DNA from: Lachnospiraceae bacterium
Lineage (GTDB): Bacteria; Bacillota; Clostridia; Lachnospirales; Lachnospiraceae
Direction: 5' to 3'
DNA length: 56,941 bases
Assembly: GCA_015056795.1 (NCBI GenBank)
Contig: SVFO01000017.1
Location: 19,586-76,526, forward strand
The notes under the pieces are model-generated. The model did no database searches, was not told where the DNA came from, and saw only the letters and a program-made list of their open reading frames with translations. Of the stretch, positions 33,705 through 42,443 are shown piece by piece. The stretch's first letter is position 1; every line of letters begins with the position of its first letter. The translations under genes were made by a program, and so were the position numbers.

Positions 33705-34364
33705 ATGCTGGAAAAGAAGGATGAAAATATTTTTCATGACCTAGATGGGGCTTGGGAGCCGAAGGGGTATATCGGACCTAGGGTGGAAATTAAGGGAAAT
33801 GAGCTTGTGCGGTTTTGGATGGGCGCCCCCGTGTTAAAGACGGAGTTTACCGAAGAGAAGCAAGGGGAGAAAACGGTGCTTCACCTAAAGAAGACGGCAC
33901 TTTGCTATGAAGGAGCGTCGAGCTCTTATGCAATGGTGAAGGAGTGTTATGTCCAGGATGGTGGAATGACCTTCGTCGATGATTTCCCGATTACAGGCGA
34001 GAGTACTGACACGCTGTATCCGACGCCAAACAGCCGCTATGGCAATGTGACAATCGTGGATGAGCAGGCACTGCCACTGTTGCAGGGCACCTGGAAGCAG
34101 ACGGATTATGATGCCAATCTCAGATTCTTTGGAAATGTTGCATCCTTTGGATATGGAGGCAGTTTTCGGAATAAGACGAAAATCGTGACGGTCAAGAACA
34201 ATTGGGAGAATGGAGATCGCATTTATGTGATCAATGAGAATCCCGCCAAAAGCGACGTTTGTCAATTCGAGGGAATGTATCTGGAAGCAGGGGTTCTGCA
34301 TGCTTATATTCCCGTATGTGACGCTAGCCCTGTCATGATAAGCTTTCTTAAGGTTGAAGAGTAA
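33705..34364 (+). CDS. Hypothetical protein in the glycosidase operon, 219 aa
   Basis: I do not recognise this protein. The ATG at 33705 fits AGGGG (33694-33697) better than the in-frame TTG at 33699. The sequence is beta-strand rich with frequent Gly and aromatic residues (GAWEPKGYIGPRVEIKGNELVRFW, LRFFGNVASFGYGGSFRNKTKIVTVKN), suggesting a beta-sandwich or lipocalin-like fold. There is no signal peptide or membrane segment. Only 58 nt separate its stop from the GH27 gene start, so it is probably co-transcribed with the alpha-galactosidase and GH13 genes. A role in handling glycans is inference from position only. Confidence 0.75.
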   Translation: MLEKKDENIFHDLDGAWEPKGYIGPRVEIKGNELVRFWMGAPVLKTEFTEEKQGEKTVLHLKKTALCYEGASSSYAMVKECYVQDGGMTFVDDFPITGESTDTLYPTPNSRYGNVTIVDEQALPLLQGTWKQTDYDANLRFFGNVASFGYGGSFRNKTKIVTVKNNWENGDRIYVINENPAKSDVCQFEGMYLEAGVLHAYIPVCDASPVMISFLKVEE

Positions 34365-34422
34365 TTTTGTTTTGTATATGATTTCATTTGTCTTGAAAAA
34401 TATGACTCAAAGGAGAAAGAAC

Positions 34423-35688
34423 GTGAACGGAAAAATGATCAAAGCACCCATGGGGTGGAACAGCTGGGACTGTTACGGAGCAACCGTAACGGAGGATATC
34501 GTAAGACAGAATGCGAAGTTTATGGCGGAGCATTTGAAGCAATATGGTTGGGAGTATATCGTGGTCGACATTCAGTGGTATGAGCCTGGAGCAGAGAGCC
34601 ATGAGTATCGTCCCTTTACGGAGCTTTGCATGGATGAGTATTCCAGACTGATTCCTGCTTCGAATCGTTTCCCGTCCTCGGCAGGCGGCAAGGGCTTTGC
34701 ACCCTTGGCAGAATATGTGCACTCCCTGGGACTCAAGTTTGGCATTCACATCATGCGCGGTATTCCTCGTCAGGCTGTTCATCAGAACACGCCAATCTAT
34801 GGAACGAACAAGACGGCAAGAGAGGTTGCTAAGACCGCAAGCATCTGCTGTTGGAACAGTGACATGTATGGCGTGGATCCTCATAAGGAAGGCGCGAGAG
34901 CATATTATGACAGCATCTTCCAGCTGTATGCTTCTTGGGGTGTGGACTTCATTAAGTGTGATGACATTGCCCGTGAGATGCCTCATGAGGAAGAGGAGCT
35001 TGTGATGCTCAGCGATGCGCTTAAGGGCTGCGGCAGGGACATGATTCTCAGCATTTCCCCTGGCCCCGCTCCGTTGGATAAGGCAGAGCTGTTTAAGCAG
35101 GTTTGCAACATGTGGCGTATTACGGATGATTTTTGGGACAAGTGGGAGCTTCTCTATGACATGTTCCAGCGCGCGGAGAAATGGTGTACACACACGGGAG
35201 CAGATCACTTCCCTGATGCGGACATGCTACCCATTGGACCGCTTCGTCAGGACTATGGAAAAGAGAATTGGACGAAGTTTACGAAGGATGAGCAGGTTAC
35301 CATGCTGACGCTTTGGAGCATCTTCCGTTCGCCTTTGATGATCGGTGGTGAAATGACAGGCTTTGATGCATTTACCATGAGCCTTTTGACGAATGAGGAC
35401 ATCCTGAAGATGCACAGGAATGCAAGACATTCCCATCAGGTATTCCGCAGAACCATTGGCAATACGGAATACATTGTATGGATGGCAGTGAGCGCAGCAG
35501 GCGGAAATTACATTGCTGTCTTTAATGCGGGAGAAGAGGATGGAAAGCTGGAGCTGAACCTCGCAGAGTGCGAAATCGATCGCGAGATTAAGGTGAAGGA
35601 GCTCTGGAGCGGCGAGGAAGGCTATGCAGAGGGCATTCTTCCCGTAAGCCTGAAAAAGCATTCCGCGAAAGCATTCTATTTCGCATAG
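34423..35688 (+). CDS. GH27 family alpha-galactosidase
   Basis: 421-residue glycoside hydrolase family 27 enzyme, removing terminal alpha-linked galactose (or related sugars). Hallmarks are PMGWNSWDCYG at the start, YIVVDIQWYEP, and the nucleophile D180 in DFIKCDD. The acid/base region is MWRITDDFWDKW (D235/D236). SPLMIGGE-like sequence (FRSPLMIGGEMTGFD) follows. The C-terminal beta-domain runs from about residue 330. The GTG at 34423 is chosen: AAAGGAG lies 8 nt upstream and it gives the usual short lead into MGWNSWD, whereas the longer frame begins with an unsupported TTG inside the previous gene. No signal peptide, so the enzyme is cytosolic and would act on imported oligosaccharides. Confidence 0.92.
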   Translation: MNGKMIKAPMGWNSWDCYGATVTEDIVRQNAKFMAEHLKQYGWEYIVVDIQWYEPGAESHEYRPFTELCMDEYSRLIPASNRFPSSAGGKGFAPLAEYVHSLGLKFGIHIMRGIPRQAVHQNTPIYGTNKTAREVAKTASICCWNSDMYGVDPHKEGARAYYDSIFQLYASWGVDFIKCDDIAREMPHEEEELVMLSDALKGCGRDMILSISPGPAPLDKAELFKQVCNMWRITDDFWDKWELLYDMFQRAEKWCTHTGADHFPDADMLPIGPLRQDYGKENWTKFTKDEQVTMLTLWSIFRSPLMIGGEMTGFDAFTMSLLTNEDILKMHRNARHSHQVFRRTIGNTEYIVWMAVSAAGGNYIAVFNAGEEDGKLELNLAECEIDREIKVKELWSGEEGYAEGILPVSLKKHSAKAFYFA

Positions 35689-35760
35689 GTTTCTGTGAAG
35701 CTTAGGGCTTTGCATGAGATCGCATTTGACTAATATTTTTGACGGAAGGTACATGACGAC

Positions 35761-37656
35761 ATGGCTTGGTATGATGAGGCAGTATTTTATCACATTTATC
35801 CCTTGGGATTAACGGGAGCACCAGAGAAAAATCCTTACGGAGAGCCAGTTCACAGGCTTCGGGAGCTGTTCCCTTGGATCCGGCACATAAAGGAGATTGG
35901 ATGTAACGCGATCTATATTGGTCCCTTATTTGAGTCCGAGGGACATGGCTACGAGACAACGGATTATCAGAAGTTAGACGGCAGACTTGGAACCAATGAG
36001 GACCTAAAGGAGTTTGTGAGCCTGGCACATCAAAATGGCATTCGAGTGATCTTTGACGGTGTATTTAATCACACGGGAAGAAACTTTTTTGCCATGCAGG
36101 ACATTCGGAAAAACCGTGAGAATTCCCCCTATAGGGATTGGTATCAGAACGTCAATTTCTGGGGCAATAATGAGTTCAATGACGGGTTTTCCTATGACAA
36201 CTGGGGTGGCTATAATATCATGGCAAAGCTGAACCAAAGAAACCCTGCAGTTCGTGATTATATCTGTAACGTCATTCGTTTTTGGGTTCAGGAGTTTGAT
36301 GTTGATGGCATCCGTTTGGATGCAGCAGATGTTTTGGATTTTGATTTTATGAAGGCGCTTCGCCATACGGCAAATGAAGTGAAGCCGGAGTTCTGGCTGA
36401 TGGGAGAGGTGATTCACGGGGACTACACTCGTTGGGTCAACGAGGGAACCCTTCATTCCGTCACGAACTACCATTTGCATAAGGCCTTGTATTCGGGACA
36501 TAATGATCATAACTATTTTGAGATTGCCCACACGGTAAAGCGTTTGTATGGTATGGGCGGCAATAAGCCGGATGGCTTGAAGCTTTATAACTTTGTCGAC
36601 AACCATGACGTTGAGCGAATTTATACGAAGCTTTCGAACAAGGCGCATTTCACGCCTGTTCATGTTTTGCTGTATACCTTGCCTGGCATTCCTTCGATTT
36701 ATTATGGTTCGGAGTTTGGAATTGAGGGGAAGAAGACCTACGGAACGGATGCACCCCTTAGGCCGCATTTGGAGCTTGAAAATTATCGAAATTGCCTTAC
36801 GGAGAACGGTTATACCAAGCTGATCGCAGCGCTTGGAAGGATTCGTCAGAGCCAGCCGGCACTTTCCTATGGGGATTATCAGGAGCTTCTTTTGACGAAT
36901 AGGCAATATGCTTTTTCTAGAAATTGGAACGGAACATCCGTATTGGTTGTTGTAAACAATGATGACAATGAAGCGAGCTTTCGACTTCCAGCGGGTAACT
37001 ATGGAACCTATGTGGGACTACTCTCAGGAAGAAAGGTTTCTGCGGAGGGTGGCTGGATTCAGGTAAGCGTCGCTGGCTGCAGCGGTGATATCTATGTCGC
37101 AGAGGAATTCGCAGGTTCTAAAGCGGTGGAAACCGTTGAATTTACGACGAAGGCGCTTCAAGCAAGGAAGGACGATTCTAAGGGCATCCAAGCTGCAACT
37201 GAGGGAATTTCACAATGTTCGAAGGAATCATCATGCGATAAGTCTCCTACGGAGGATCTTGTGAAGGAAGAACCTGTTAAGGAGAAGACTGCCCAAGAGG
37301 AGTATTCCAATAGGGAGTTGATTAACGAAGAGCCTTTTAAGGAAGAAGTTGTAAAACAAGAGCCTACCAAGGTAGAAACTACAAAGGAAGAGCCTGTCAA
37401 GGAAGGACTTGTTAAGGAAGCACCTACAAAGGAAGAACCTGTAAAGGAGCAGAATTTGTGGGAGAAGAAGTCGGGCTTTGTCGATAAGTCCGTGACGGAG
37501 GGGAAGGCCTACGAGAGCATGACCATCGAGGAATTACAGGAGGCGATCCTGTCCAAGATGGAAAAGAATGGTCCCGTGACGGAGCAGATGCTTCGTTCGG
37601 TGCAAGAAAATGTTTATCCGAACTCCTTGTTGAACTGGGTGAAGAGTTTCCGATGA
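35761..37656 (+). CDS. GH13 alpha-amylase family enzyme with charged repeat tail
   Basis: 631-residue protein. Residues 1-445 form a GH13 enzyme, most like cytosolic cyclomaltodextrinase or maltodextrin glucosidase types: YHIYPLGLTGAP, GVFNHTG, GIRLDAAD with nucleophile D187, LMGEVIHG with acid/base E216, and FVDNHD with D283. There is no signal peptide. Residues about 475-570 are a low-complexity, highly charged region built of variants of KEEPVKE. A short helical C-terminal segment (residues about 580-631, SMTIEELQEAILSKMEKNGPVTEQML) follows. Such a tail is unusual for an intracellular GH13 enzyme and may mediate binding or localisation. It lies 72 bp after the GH27 gene, likely in one operon for alpha-glucan and alpha-galactoside use. 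Confidence 0.9.
   Translation: MAWYDEAVFYHIYPLGLTGAPEKNPYGEPVHRLRELFPWIRHIKEIGCNAIYIGPLFESEGHGYETTDYQKLDGRLGTNEDLKEFVSLAHQNGIRVIFDGVFNHTGRNFFAMQDIRKNRENSPYRDWYQNVNFWGNNEFNDGFSYDNWGGYNIMAKLNQRNPAVRDYICNVIRFWVQEFDVDGIRLDAADVLDFDFMKALRHTANEVKPEFWLMGEVIHGDYTRWVNEGTLHSVTNYHLHKALYSGHNDHNYFEIAHTVKRLYGMGGNKPDGLKLYNFVDNHDVERIYTKLSNKAHFTPVHVLLYTLPGIPSIYYGSEFGIEGKKTYGTDAPLRPHLELENYRNCLTENGYTKLIAALGRIRQSQPALSYGDYQELLLTNRQYAFSRNWNGTSVLVVVNNDDNEASFRLPAGNYGTYVGLLSGRKVSAEGGWIQVSVAGCSGDIYVAEEFAGSKAVETVEFTTKALQARKDDSKGIQAATEGISQCSKESSCDKSPTEDLVKEEPVKEKTAQEEYSNRELINEEPFKEEVVKQEPTKVETTKEEPVKEGLVKEAPTKEEPVKEQNLWEKKSGFVDKSVTEGKAYESMTIEELQEAILSKMEKNGPVTEQMLRSVQENVYPNSLLNWVKSFR
37255..37455 (+). repeat. Degenerate KEEPVKE coding repeats
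   Basis: Roughly ten imperfect units coding for variants of K-E-E-P-V/T-K-E-E, with recurring AAGGAAGAACCTGT-like DNA words. They form the linker between the GH13 catalytic part and a short helical C-terminus. Confidence 0.85.
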
Positions 37657-37684
37657 GGAAACAAATGGAAGGAGAGATGACAAC

Positions 37685-40276
37685 ATGTCAGATCCTTTAA
37701 GCTTAGCGTTATCAAGAATTGGAAATCAATATCATAAAATACTTCTTCTGAACCTTACAAGGGAAACCTATACCAGTGTTTTCATTGGTAAGGGAGGAGA
37801 GGCTAAGGAGAATACGCCTGCTTTGGAGAACGAACATCTCAAGGAGCTTTGGAAGCGTGAATTTTCTCCTGACTTGATTTATCCAGATGACCGAAGAAAC
37901 ATGGAAAAGCTGGTAAATACGGCTTACCTGCGCAAGTTTTTCCATGAATATCATGGGGAGGAATATTATTGGGTTCGTTATCGAAAGCTGACGGGCGGTG
38001 AATATCGCCCTTATCGATTGGAAGCCTTCCCGGCAGAGAATTATTCTGATGATAATCAAGTGATTTATCTTTATTTCATGGATTTGAGCGGCAGGCTTTA
38101 TCAGGAGAGCAATTATCTGGGCGAGCTGTTACAAAGCCTGAGCGAAAACTATGAGAGTATTTACTATGTGGATTTTGATAAGGATATCTCCATTCCCTAT
38201 CGCATGAGTAAGCTGATCGAGGACAACTTCGGTGCTTTTTTCCGAACGAATCCATCCTATGAGACGGCCATGACTGCTTATGTGAAAAAGGCAGTCTCCA
38301 AAAAGGATTTGCAGGAAATGCTAGAGCTCTCCCGAACGGATTTCATCAAGGAGAGATTACATGACCGTCGTTCCTATTCGCATGATTACATGGTCATTCG
38401 TGAGGGTCGTGAACTGACTTATCGATTTAAGATTTCAAAGGTAAACGACGGAAGTGAATTACATCGTGCCGTTGTCGGATTCGCGGAAATTACGGGGGAA
38501 AATCCTGGCAGTGTCAATCTTTATCGAAGCTTTAAGAGGCTGCTACTCGTTTCTAGTAATGCGCAGACACAGTATGAATTGCATAAGATTTTAAATGAGG
38601 TTTATTCCATTGATTCTGCTTGTACCGTGGGCGATGCCATGCACTTCCTTGAGAATGTGTACAAGGAGGTGTCCATTGTCATCACTGACCTTGTAGAGTC
38701 GGAATCAGATGGCTATGAATTGATTCATCAAATGAAGGCGAACGCAAACCTTCGGGACATTCCCATTATCGTTGTTAGCGAGAGGGGAAAGGAGAGCGCG
38801 ACGGAGATTCAGGCGGAGATCAAGTGCTTGGAGCTTGGTGCGGCAGATTTTATTCTGAAGCCCTTTGTACCTGACATCGTCCTCAATCGTGTTAAGAGCT
38901 TGATTCGATTGCGTGAATCCACGGCCATGCTGAGCATCCTTGAGAAGGATCCCTTGACGGGACTTTATGCGAAGGAGTTCTTTTTCAAAAAGGTGGAGGA
39001 CTATCTGGCAGAGCATCCAACGCACAAGTATATGCTTTGGGTGTCAGACATTCAGGGCCTGAAGGTCATCAATGAAAAGTATGGTTATGAGAAGGGTGAT
39101 GCCGTTCTTCGTACCATGGCTGAATATGGCGTAAGACATACGCCTGGCTTTGTCTTTGGTGGACGAATTGAGGGAGACAAGCTTGCAGGATTAGTGGTTG
39201 CGAGGGATAAGGAAGAGATGAATCAGGTTGTCATGGATAATGATCTGAACACGCCCTTCCCGGTACCGAACGTCGTGATTAAGCATGGCATTTATCGAAT
39301 TGATCCGAGACAGAATGTGACGCCGCAGGGTATGTATGACAGAGCCATGCTGGCGCTGCAGAAGATCAAGAGCAGATATGGCATTTACCTTGCGGAATAC
39401 AACGATGAGCTACGACAGGACTTGCTCCTCAAGCAGATGATTTTGGGAAGTGCGGATGATGCGCTGAAGGATCATCAGTTTAAAGTGTTCTATCAGCCGA
39501 AGCATGATTTCCACACGGATCGTACCTGTGGCGCAGAGGGCCTGGTTCGTTGGCAGCATCCTGACATCGGCTTTATGAATCCCATTCTTTTCTTATCACT
39601 CTTTGAGCAGAATGGATTTATCACGAAAATGGATTTCTATGTCTGGGAGGAAATCTGTAAGACCTTGAAGAAATGGGAGAGGGATGGAATTCCTGTGGTA
39701 CCCGTTTCCATCAATGTTTCTCGAAGGGACTTTGAGGTTCCGGATCTCGCAGGCAGAATTACGGAGCTGGTGGACAGCTATGACATTCCACATGAAATGG
39801 TGCACGTGGAGGTTACGGAGTCCGCATATTCCGATGACCCGCAGAAAATCACTGAGACCGTGAAAAAGCTTCATGACAATGGCTTTGTGATTGAAATGGA
39901 TGACTTTGGAACGGGATATTCCTCATTGATCGCCCTAAGCAGCATGGATTTGGATGTCCTGAAGCTGGATCGTAGCATTATCGAAAACGACAAGCCAGGC
40001 TCAGAAAAGAACATCCTTGAATTCTCCATGCAGCTCGCAAAAATGCTGAACCTGAAAACGGTGGCAGAGGGCGTGGAAACCAAGGAACAAATGGAGCGTA
40101 TTTCCGAACTCGGCGGCGACTACATTCAAGGCTATTACTACTCCAAGCCCCTGCCCGCCGACGAATTCGCCGAATACCTTGTAAAGAAAAATCAAAACGC
40201 AGCGAACGATAAAAAGGATTCCTCGCCAGCGGATGATGCGATTGTAGATGACACGAGTACAGATAATGCGAACTGA
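37685..40276 (+). CDS. PAS-like - pseudo-receiver - degenerate GGDEF - EAL-type protein
   Basis: 863-residue cytosolic protein. Residues about 1-285 include two PAS-like segments (one around 130-280, YESIYYVDFDKDISIPYRMSK). A receiver-like domain lies at about 290-415: it keeps the phospho-acceptor position D335 (VITDL) and the LKPF lysine but has SSN where the acidic pair should be, so phosphorylation is doubtful. The GGDEF region (about 425-580) has E496-G497-D498-K499-L500 and should be inactive as a cyclase. The EAL domain (about 590-840) reads E618-G619-L620, with SINVSRRDF, VEVTES, MDDFGTGYSS, LKLDRSI, AEGVET and QGYYYSKP. The catalytic Glu/Asp residues are retained, so phosphodiesterase activity is possible. 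An Asp-rich tail follows. It starts 28 bp after the GH13 gene. Confidence 0.9.
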   Translation: MSDPLSLALSRIGNQYHKILLLNLTRETYTSVFIGKGGEAKENTPALENEHLKELWKREFSPDLIYPDDRRNMEKLVNTAYLRKFFHEYHGEEYYWVRYRKLTGGEYRPYRLEAFPAENYSDDNQVIYLYFMDLSGRLYQESNYLGELLQSLSENYESIYYVDFDKDISIPYRMSKLIEDNFGAFFRTNPSYETAMTAYVKKAVSKKDLQEMLELSRTDFIKERLHDRRSYSHDYMVIREGRELTYRFKISKVNDGSELHRAVVGFAEITGENPGSVNLYRSFKRLLLVSSNAQTQYELHKILNEVYSIDSACTVGDAMHFLENVYKEVSIVITDLVESESDGYELIHQMKANANLRDIPIIVVSERGKESATEIQAEIKCLELGAADFILKPFVPDIVLNRVKSLIRLRESTAMLSILEKDPLTGLYAKEFFFKKVEDYLAEHPTHKYMLWVSDIQGLKVINEKYGYEKGDAVLRTMAEYGVRHTPGFVFGGRIEGDKLAGLVVARDKEEMNQVVMDNDLNTPFPVPNVVIKHGIYRIDPRQNVTPQGMYDRAMLALQKIKSRYGIYLAEYNDELRQDLLLKQMILGSADDALKDHQFKVFYQPKHDFHTDRTCGAEGLVRWQHPDIGFMNPILFLSLFEQNGFITKMDFYVWEEICKTLKKWERDGIPVVPVSINVSRRDFEVPDLAGRITELVDSYDIPHEMVHVEVTESAYSDDPQKITETVKKLHDNGFVIEMDDFGTGYSSLIALSSMDLDVLKLDRSIIENDKPGSEKNILEFSMQLAKMLNLKTVAEGVETKEQMERISELGGDYIQGYYYSKPLPADEFAEYLVKKNQNAANDKKDSSPADDAIVDDTSTDNAN

Positions 40277-40331
40277 TAATGTCTCGCCGTAGGTATGAAT
40301 TAAAATGTCATTAAGTTTGATAACGGGATAT

Positions 40332-40404
40332 CTCGAGGGGAAGGTTGGGACCATCTTTCTGGGTTCAAAGGTTACCAGAAAGATGGTCCCAACCTAGCCC
40401 CGAG
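40332..40404 (-). repeat. Palindromic intergenic repeat, copy 4 (minus orientation)
   Basis: On the minus strand it begins 22 nt after the ABC permease stop. Left end CTCGGGGCTAGG, core TCTTTCTGG and CCAGAAAGA (the A-T pair of other copies is changed to G-C on both sides), loop TAACCTTTGAACC, right end CCCCTCGAG. The variable stem GGTTGGGACCA against TGGTCCCAACC is fully complementary. It separates convergent genes. Confidence 0.9.
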
Positions 40405-40426
40405 GCCTGACCTTAACACTTACAAG

Positions 40427-42430
40427 CTATGCCCCCGTGGCGAGGAAGAAATAGGAGAGCAATACCATCGGAATGACCAGGAGGAAGACACTCAACGCGA
40501 TGGTGTTGCTCCTATTTTTGCTATAATGGCTGATTGTCATAACAGCGATGCCAAGCAGGAATGCGATGAAGCATCGGAAGGCATAAAGCAAAATCAAATA
40601 GGTTCGAATCGTCATGATGATGGGTAGGTAATGTACACAGGGGATGCTCTGAATTACGGCATCCTGTGAATGATATGGCAGGATATTACCTATCTGCACA
40701 TACTGAATGAGGTGAATAAACAGTGCGCAGATAACGCTGAGGAGAAAAACAATCACGAGCTTGCGAATGAACATCGGTCTGCCTCCTCGTGGAAGCACAT
40801 GTAGTAGCGGCTTTATGTTGGAAGAACTCTCGATGGCCATGACGCCAGAAAACATGAAGATCACGGCGAGAAGCACATAGAGATAGTTTTGACGTACCGT
40901 CTGATAGTCCTTGCTTAGCAGTAGCTCGTAGCAGGTAGGATCCATAAGGTCTACTGTGATGCCTGAGGTTTTCGTAAATTCATAGTTGGATTTAGCATGT
41001 TCCTGCACCTCGTTTAGGCCTTTGATGTTCAGGTTATATTCGCGAATGGCTGCTGACAGCGAAGCAATGTTTTGAGCTATTTTCCAGGTATCATGACCCT
41101 TCTGTATTTCTATGGGCAGAAGATTTTGCTGATACTCCAGGGAGGCTTCTAGCTTCCCTAGCTTTTTCACGAGCTTGTCCATCTGCTTTTGCATGTCTTT
41201 CAGCTTCGTTTCATCAATTTTCCCCTGAAATTCCTCATACCAATTGAGAACATATTTGCTTCGATAATCCCGATAGGAAATCTCCTGCGAGGAGGACCAG
41301 GCAAGGTAGAGCACAATGCAGAGAATCAGCAATGCTTTCTGGGAAAACAGAATTTTCTTACACTCCCAAAGGAAGGGGGTTAGCTGAGGCTTTTTCTTGC
41401 TGATGACAGCTGAAATGCGGTCCAACAGAGGGAAGCGTTTTCCTTCTGCCTTGGGATATTGACGCGTAAATTGCCAAAGTGCAAGCAGGGAAAAGGCAAG
41501 GAACGCGAATGTTGCCACCAGGTCACTGCAGGTTCCCGTAAGCACGGGATGTCCGAAGAGATTCATGTTGTAATAATGCGCGTAGTCCTGCGTTGAAAAT
41601 ATGAGCGTGTAAAGATTGACATACTTTAAGATGCAAAGGCGATCTGTCGGCAGAAGAAGCGCATAGAGCAGGTACTCGCCTAAGAATACGCCCAAGAACA
41701 GCGGGATACAAAGGCTGGAGCGAAGAAGGGACATGCAGAAATAAAGGAGCATACAGGTCACGATGCAGCCCAGGATTTTTCGCAGCGTCAAAAGGCAGAG
41801 ATACCCGAAGATGGAAACATGGGATAGCACCCCTGAAAACTCGGGAATGGACTGAATTGGTCTCGAGAGGTTTGCTCCAGGAAAGCGCAGCAGGGCAACG
41901 GGTAGCACCGTCAGAAACAGTAAAACGCCCGTGACAAAGAGTCCCAAAATCAGCGTGAGAATACGCTCAAGTGAGAGCGGAAAGCGTCCACGGCTGGTAC
42001 AGCGCACGAGAAGATATAAGCCCTTTTGGCGCTCTGCCATAAAGCAAAGAACATAATAAATTCCCATGAGAAGCATGAGATATCCCGTGAGGCGAAAGGG
42101 AATCATCGCCATGACGCCGCGGTTTTCTCCGACAACAGGCGTAATGTCTAAAAGCCCCTGATAATCCCACCAGGTTTTCACAAGATTACGATAGACATGC
42201 GTGTTTTCGTTGGAAAATAAAGGATTCTCCAGCATTTCCTCTGCATTGGTTAAAACGCCGCTGACATATTCCTGATAACCATTGACATATTCTTCCAGCT
42301 CCACGCCTGAAAGCGTGTCGCGCTTGACGTCATTGCACTGATAAAAGAAAAACACGGCGTGCAAAAAAATCACAATCAAAAGGAGAGTTAAGGATTTGCG
42401 GCCGAGTAGCACGCGTTTCATTTCTGCCAT
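40427..42430 (-). CDS. ABC transporter permease, two fused half-units
   Basis: 667-residue ABC-2-type membrane protein. The ATG at 42430 (MAEMKRVLL) follows GGAGGATC on the minus strand; the longer frame overlaps the ATPase gene and is rejected. The layout appears duplicated. Each half has a cytosolic basic segment, one transmembrane helix (SLTLLLIVIFLHAVFFF near 15-32; ALLILCIVLYLAW near 335-350) and a large extracytoplasmic, partly coiled-coil region, then about five further helices. A single chain may thus supply both membrane halves. It lies 13 bp after the ATPase gene. Substrate unknown; the gene context (five lipoproteins and a LytTR two-component system) suggests export or envelope defence. 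Confidence 0.88.
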   Translation of the reverse strand: MAEMKRVLLGRKSLTLLLIVIFLHAVFFFYQCNDVKRDTLSGVELEEYVNGYQEYVSGVLTNAEEMLENPLFSNENTHVYRNLVKTWWDYQGLLDITPVVGENRGVMAMIPFRLTGYLMLLMGIYYVLCFMAERQKGLYLLVRCTSRGRFPLSLERILTLILGLFVTGVLLFLTVLPVALLRFPGANLSRPIQSIPEFSGVLSHVSIFGYLCLLTLRKILGCIVTCMLLYFCMSLLRSSLCIPLFLGVFLGEYLLYALLLPTDRLCILKYVNLYTLIFSTQDYAHYYNMNLFGHPVLTGTCSDLVATFAFLAFSLLALWQFTRQYPKAEGKRFPLLDRISAVISKKKPQLTPFLWECKKILFSQKALLILCIVLYLAWSSSQEISYRDYRSKYVLNWYEEFQGKIDETKLKDMQKQMDKLVKKLGKLEASLEYQQNLLPIEIQKGHDTWKIAQNIASLSAAIREYNLNIKGLNEVQEHAKSNYEFTKTSGITVDLMDPTCYELLLSKDYQTVRQNYLYVLLAVIFMFSGVMAIESSSNIKPLLHVLPRGGRPMFIRKLVIVFLLSVICALFIHLIQYVQIGNILPYHSQDAVIQSIPCVHYLPIIMTIRTYLILLYAFRCFIAFLLGIAVMTISHYSKNRSNTIALSVFLLVIPMVLLSYFFLATGA

Positions 42431-42443
42431 GGTAAGATCCTCC

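Noticed and set aside
10214..40404. The four palindromes as a CRISPR or IS ends
   Set aside because: They are single, widely spaced copies with internal symmetry, no spacers, no cas genes, no transposase and no visible target-site duplication.
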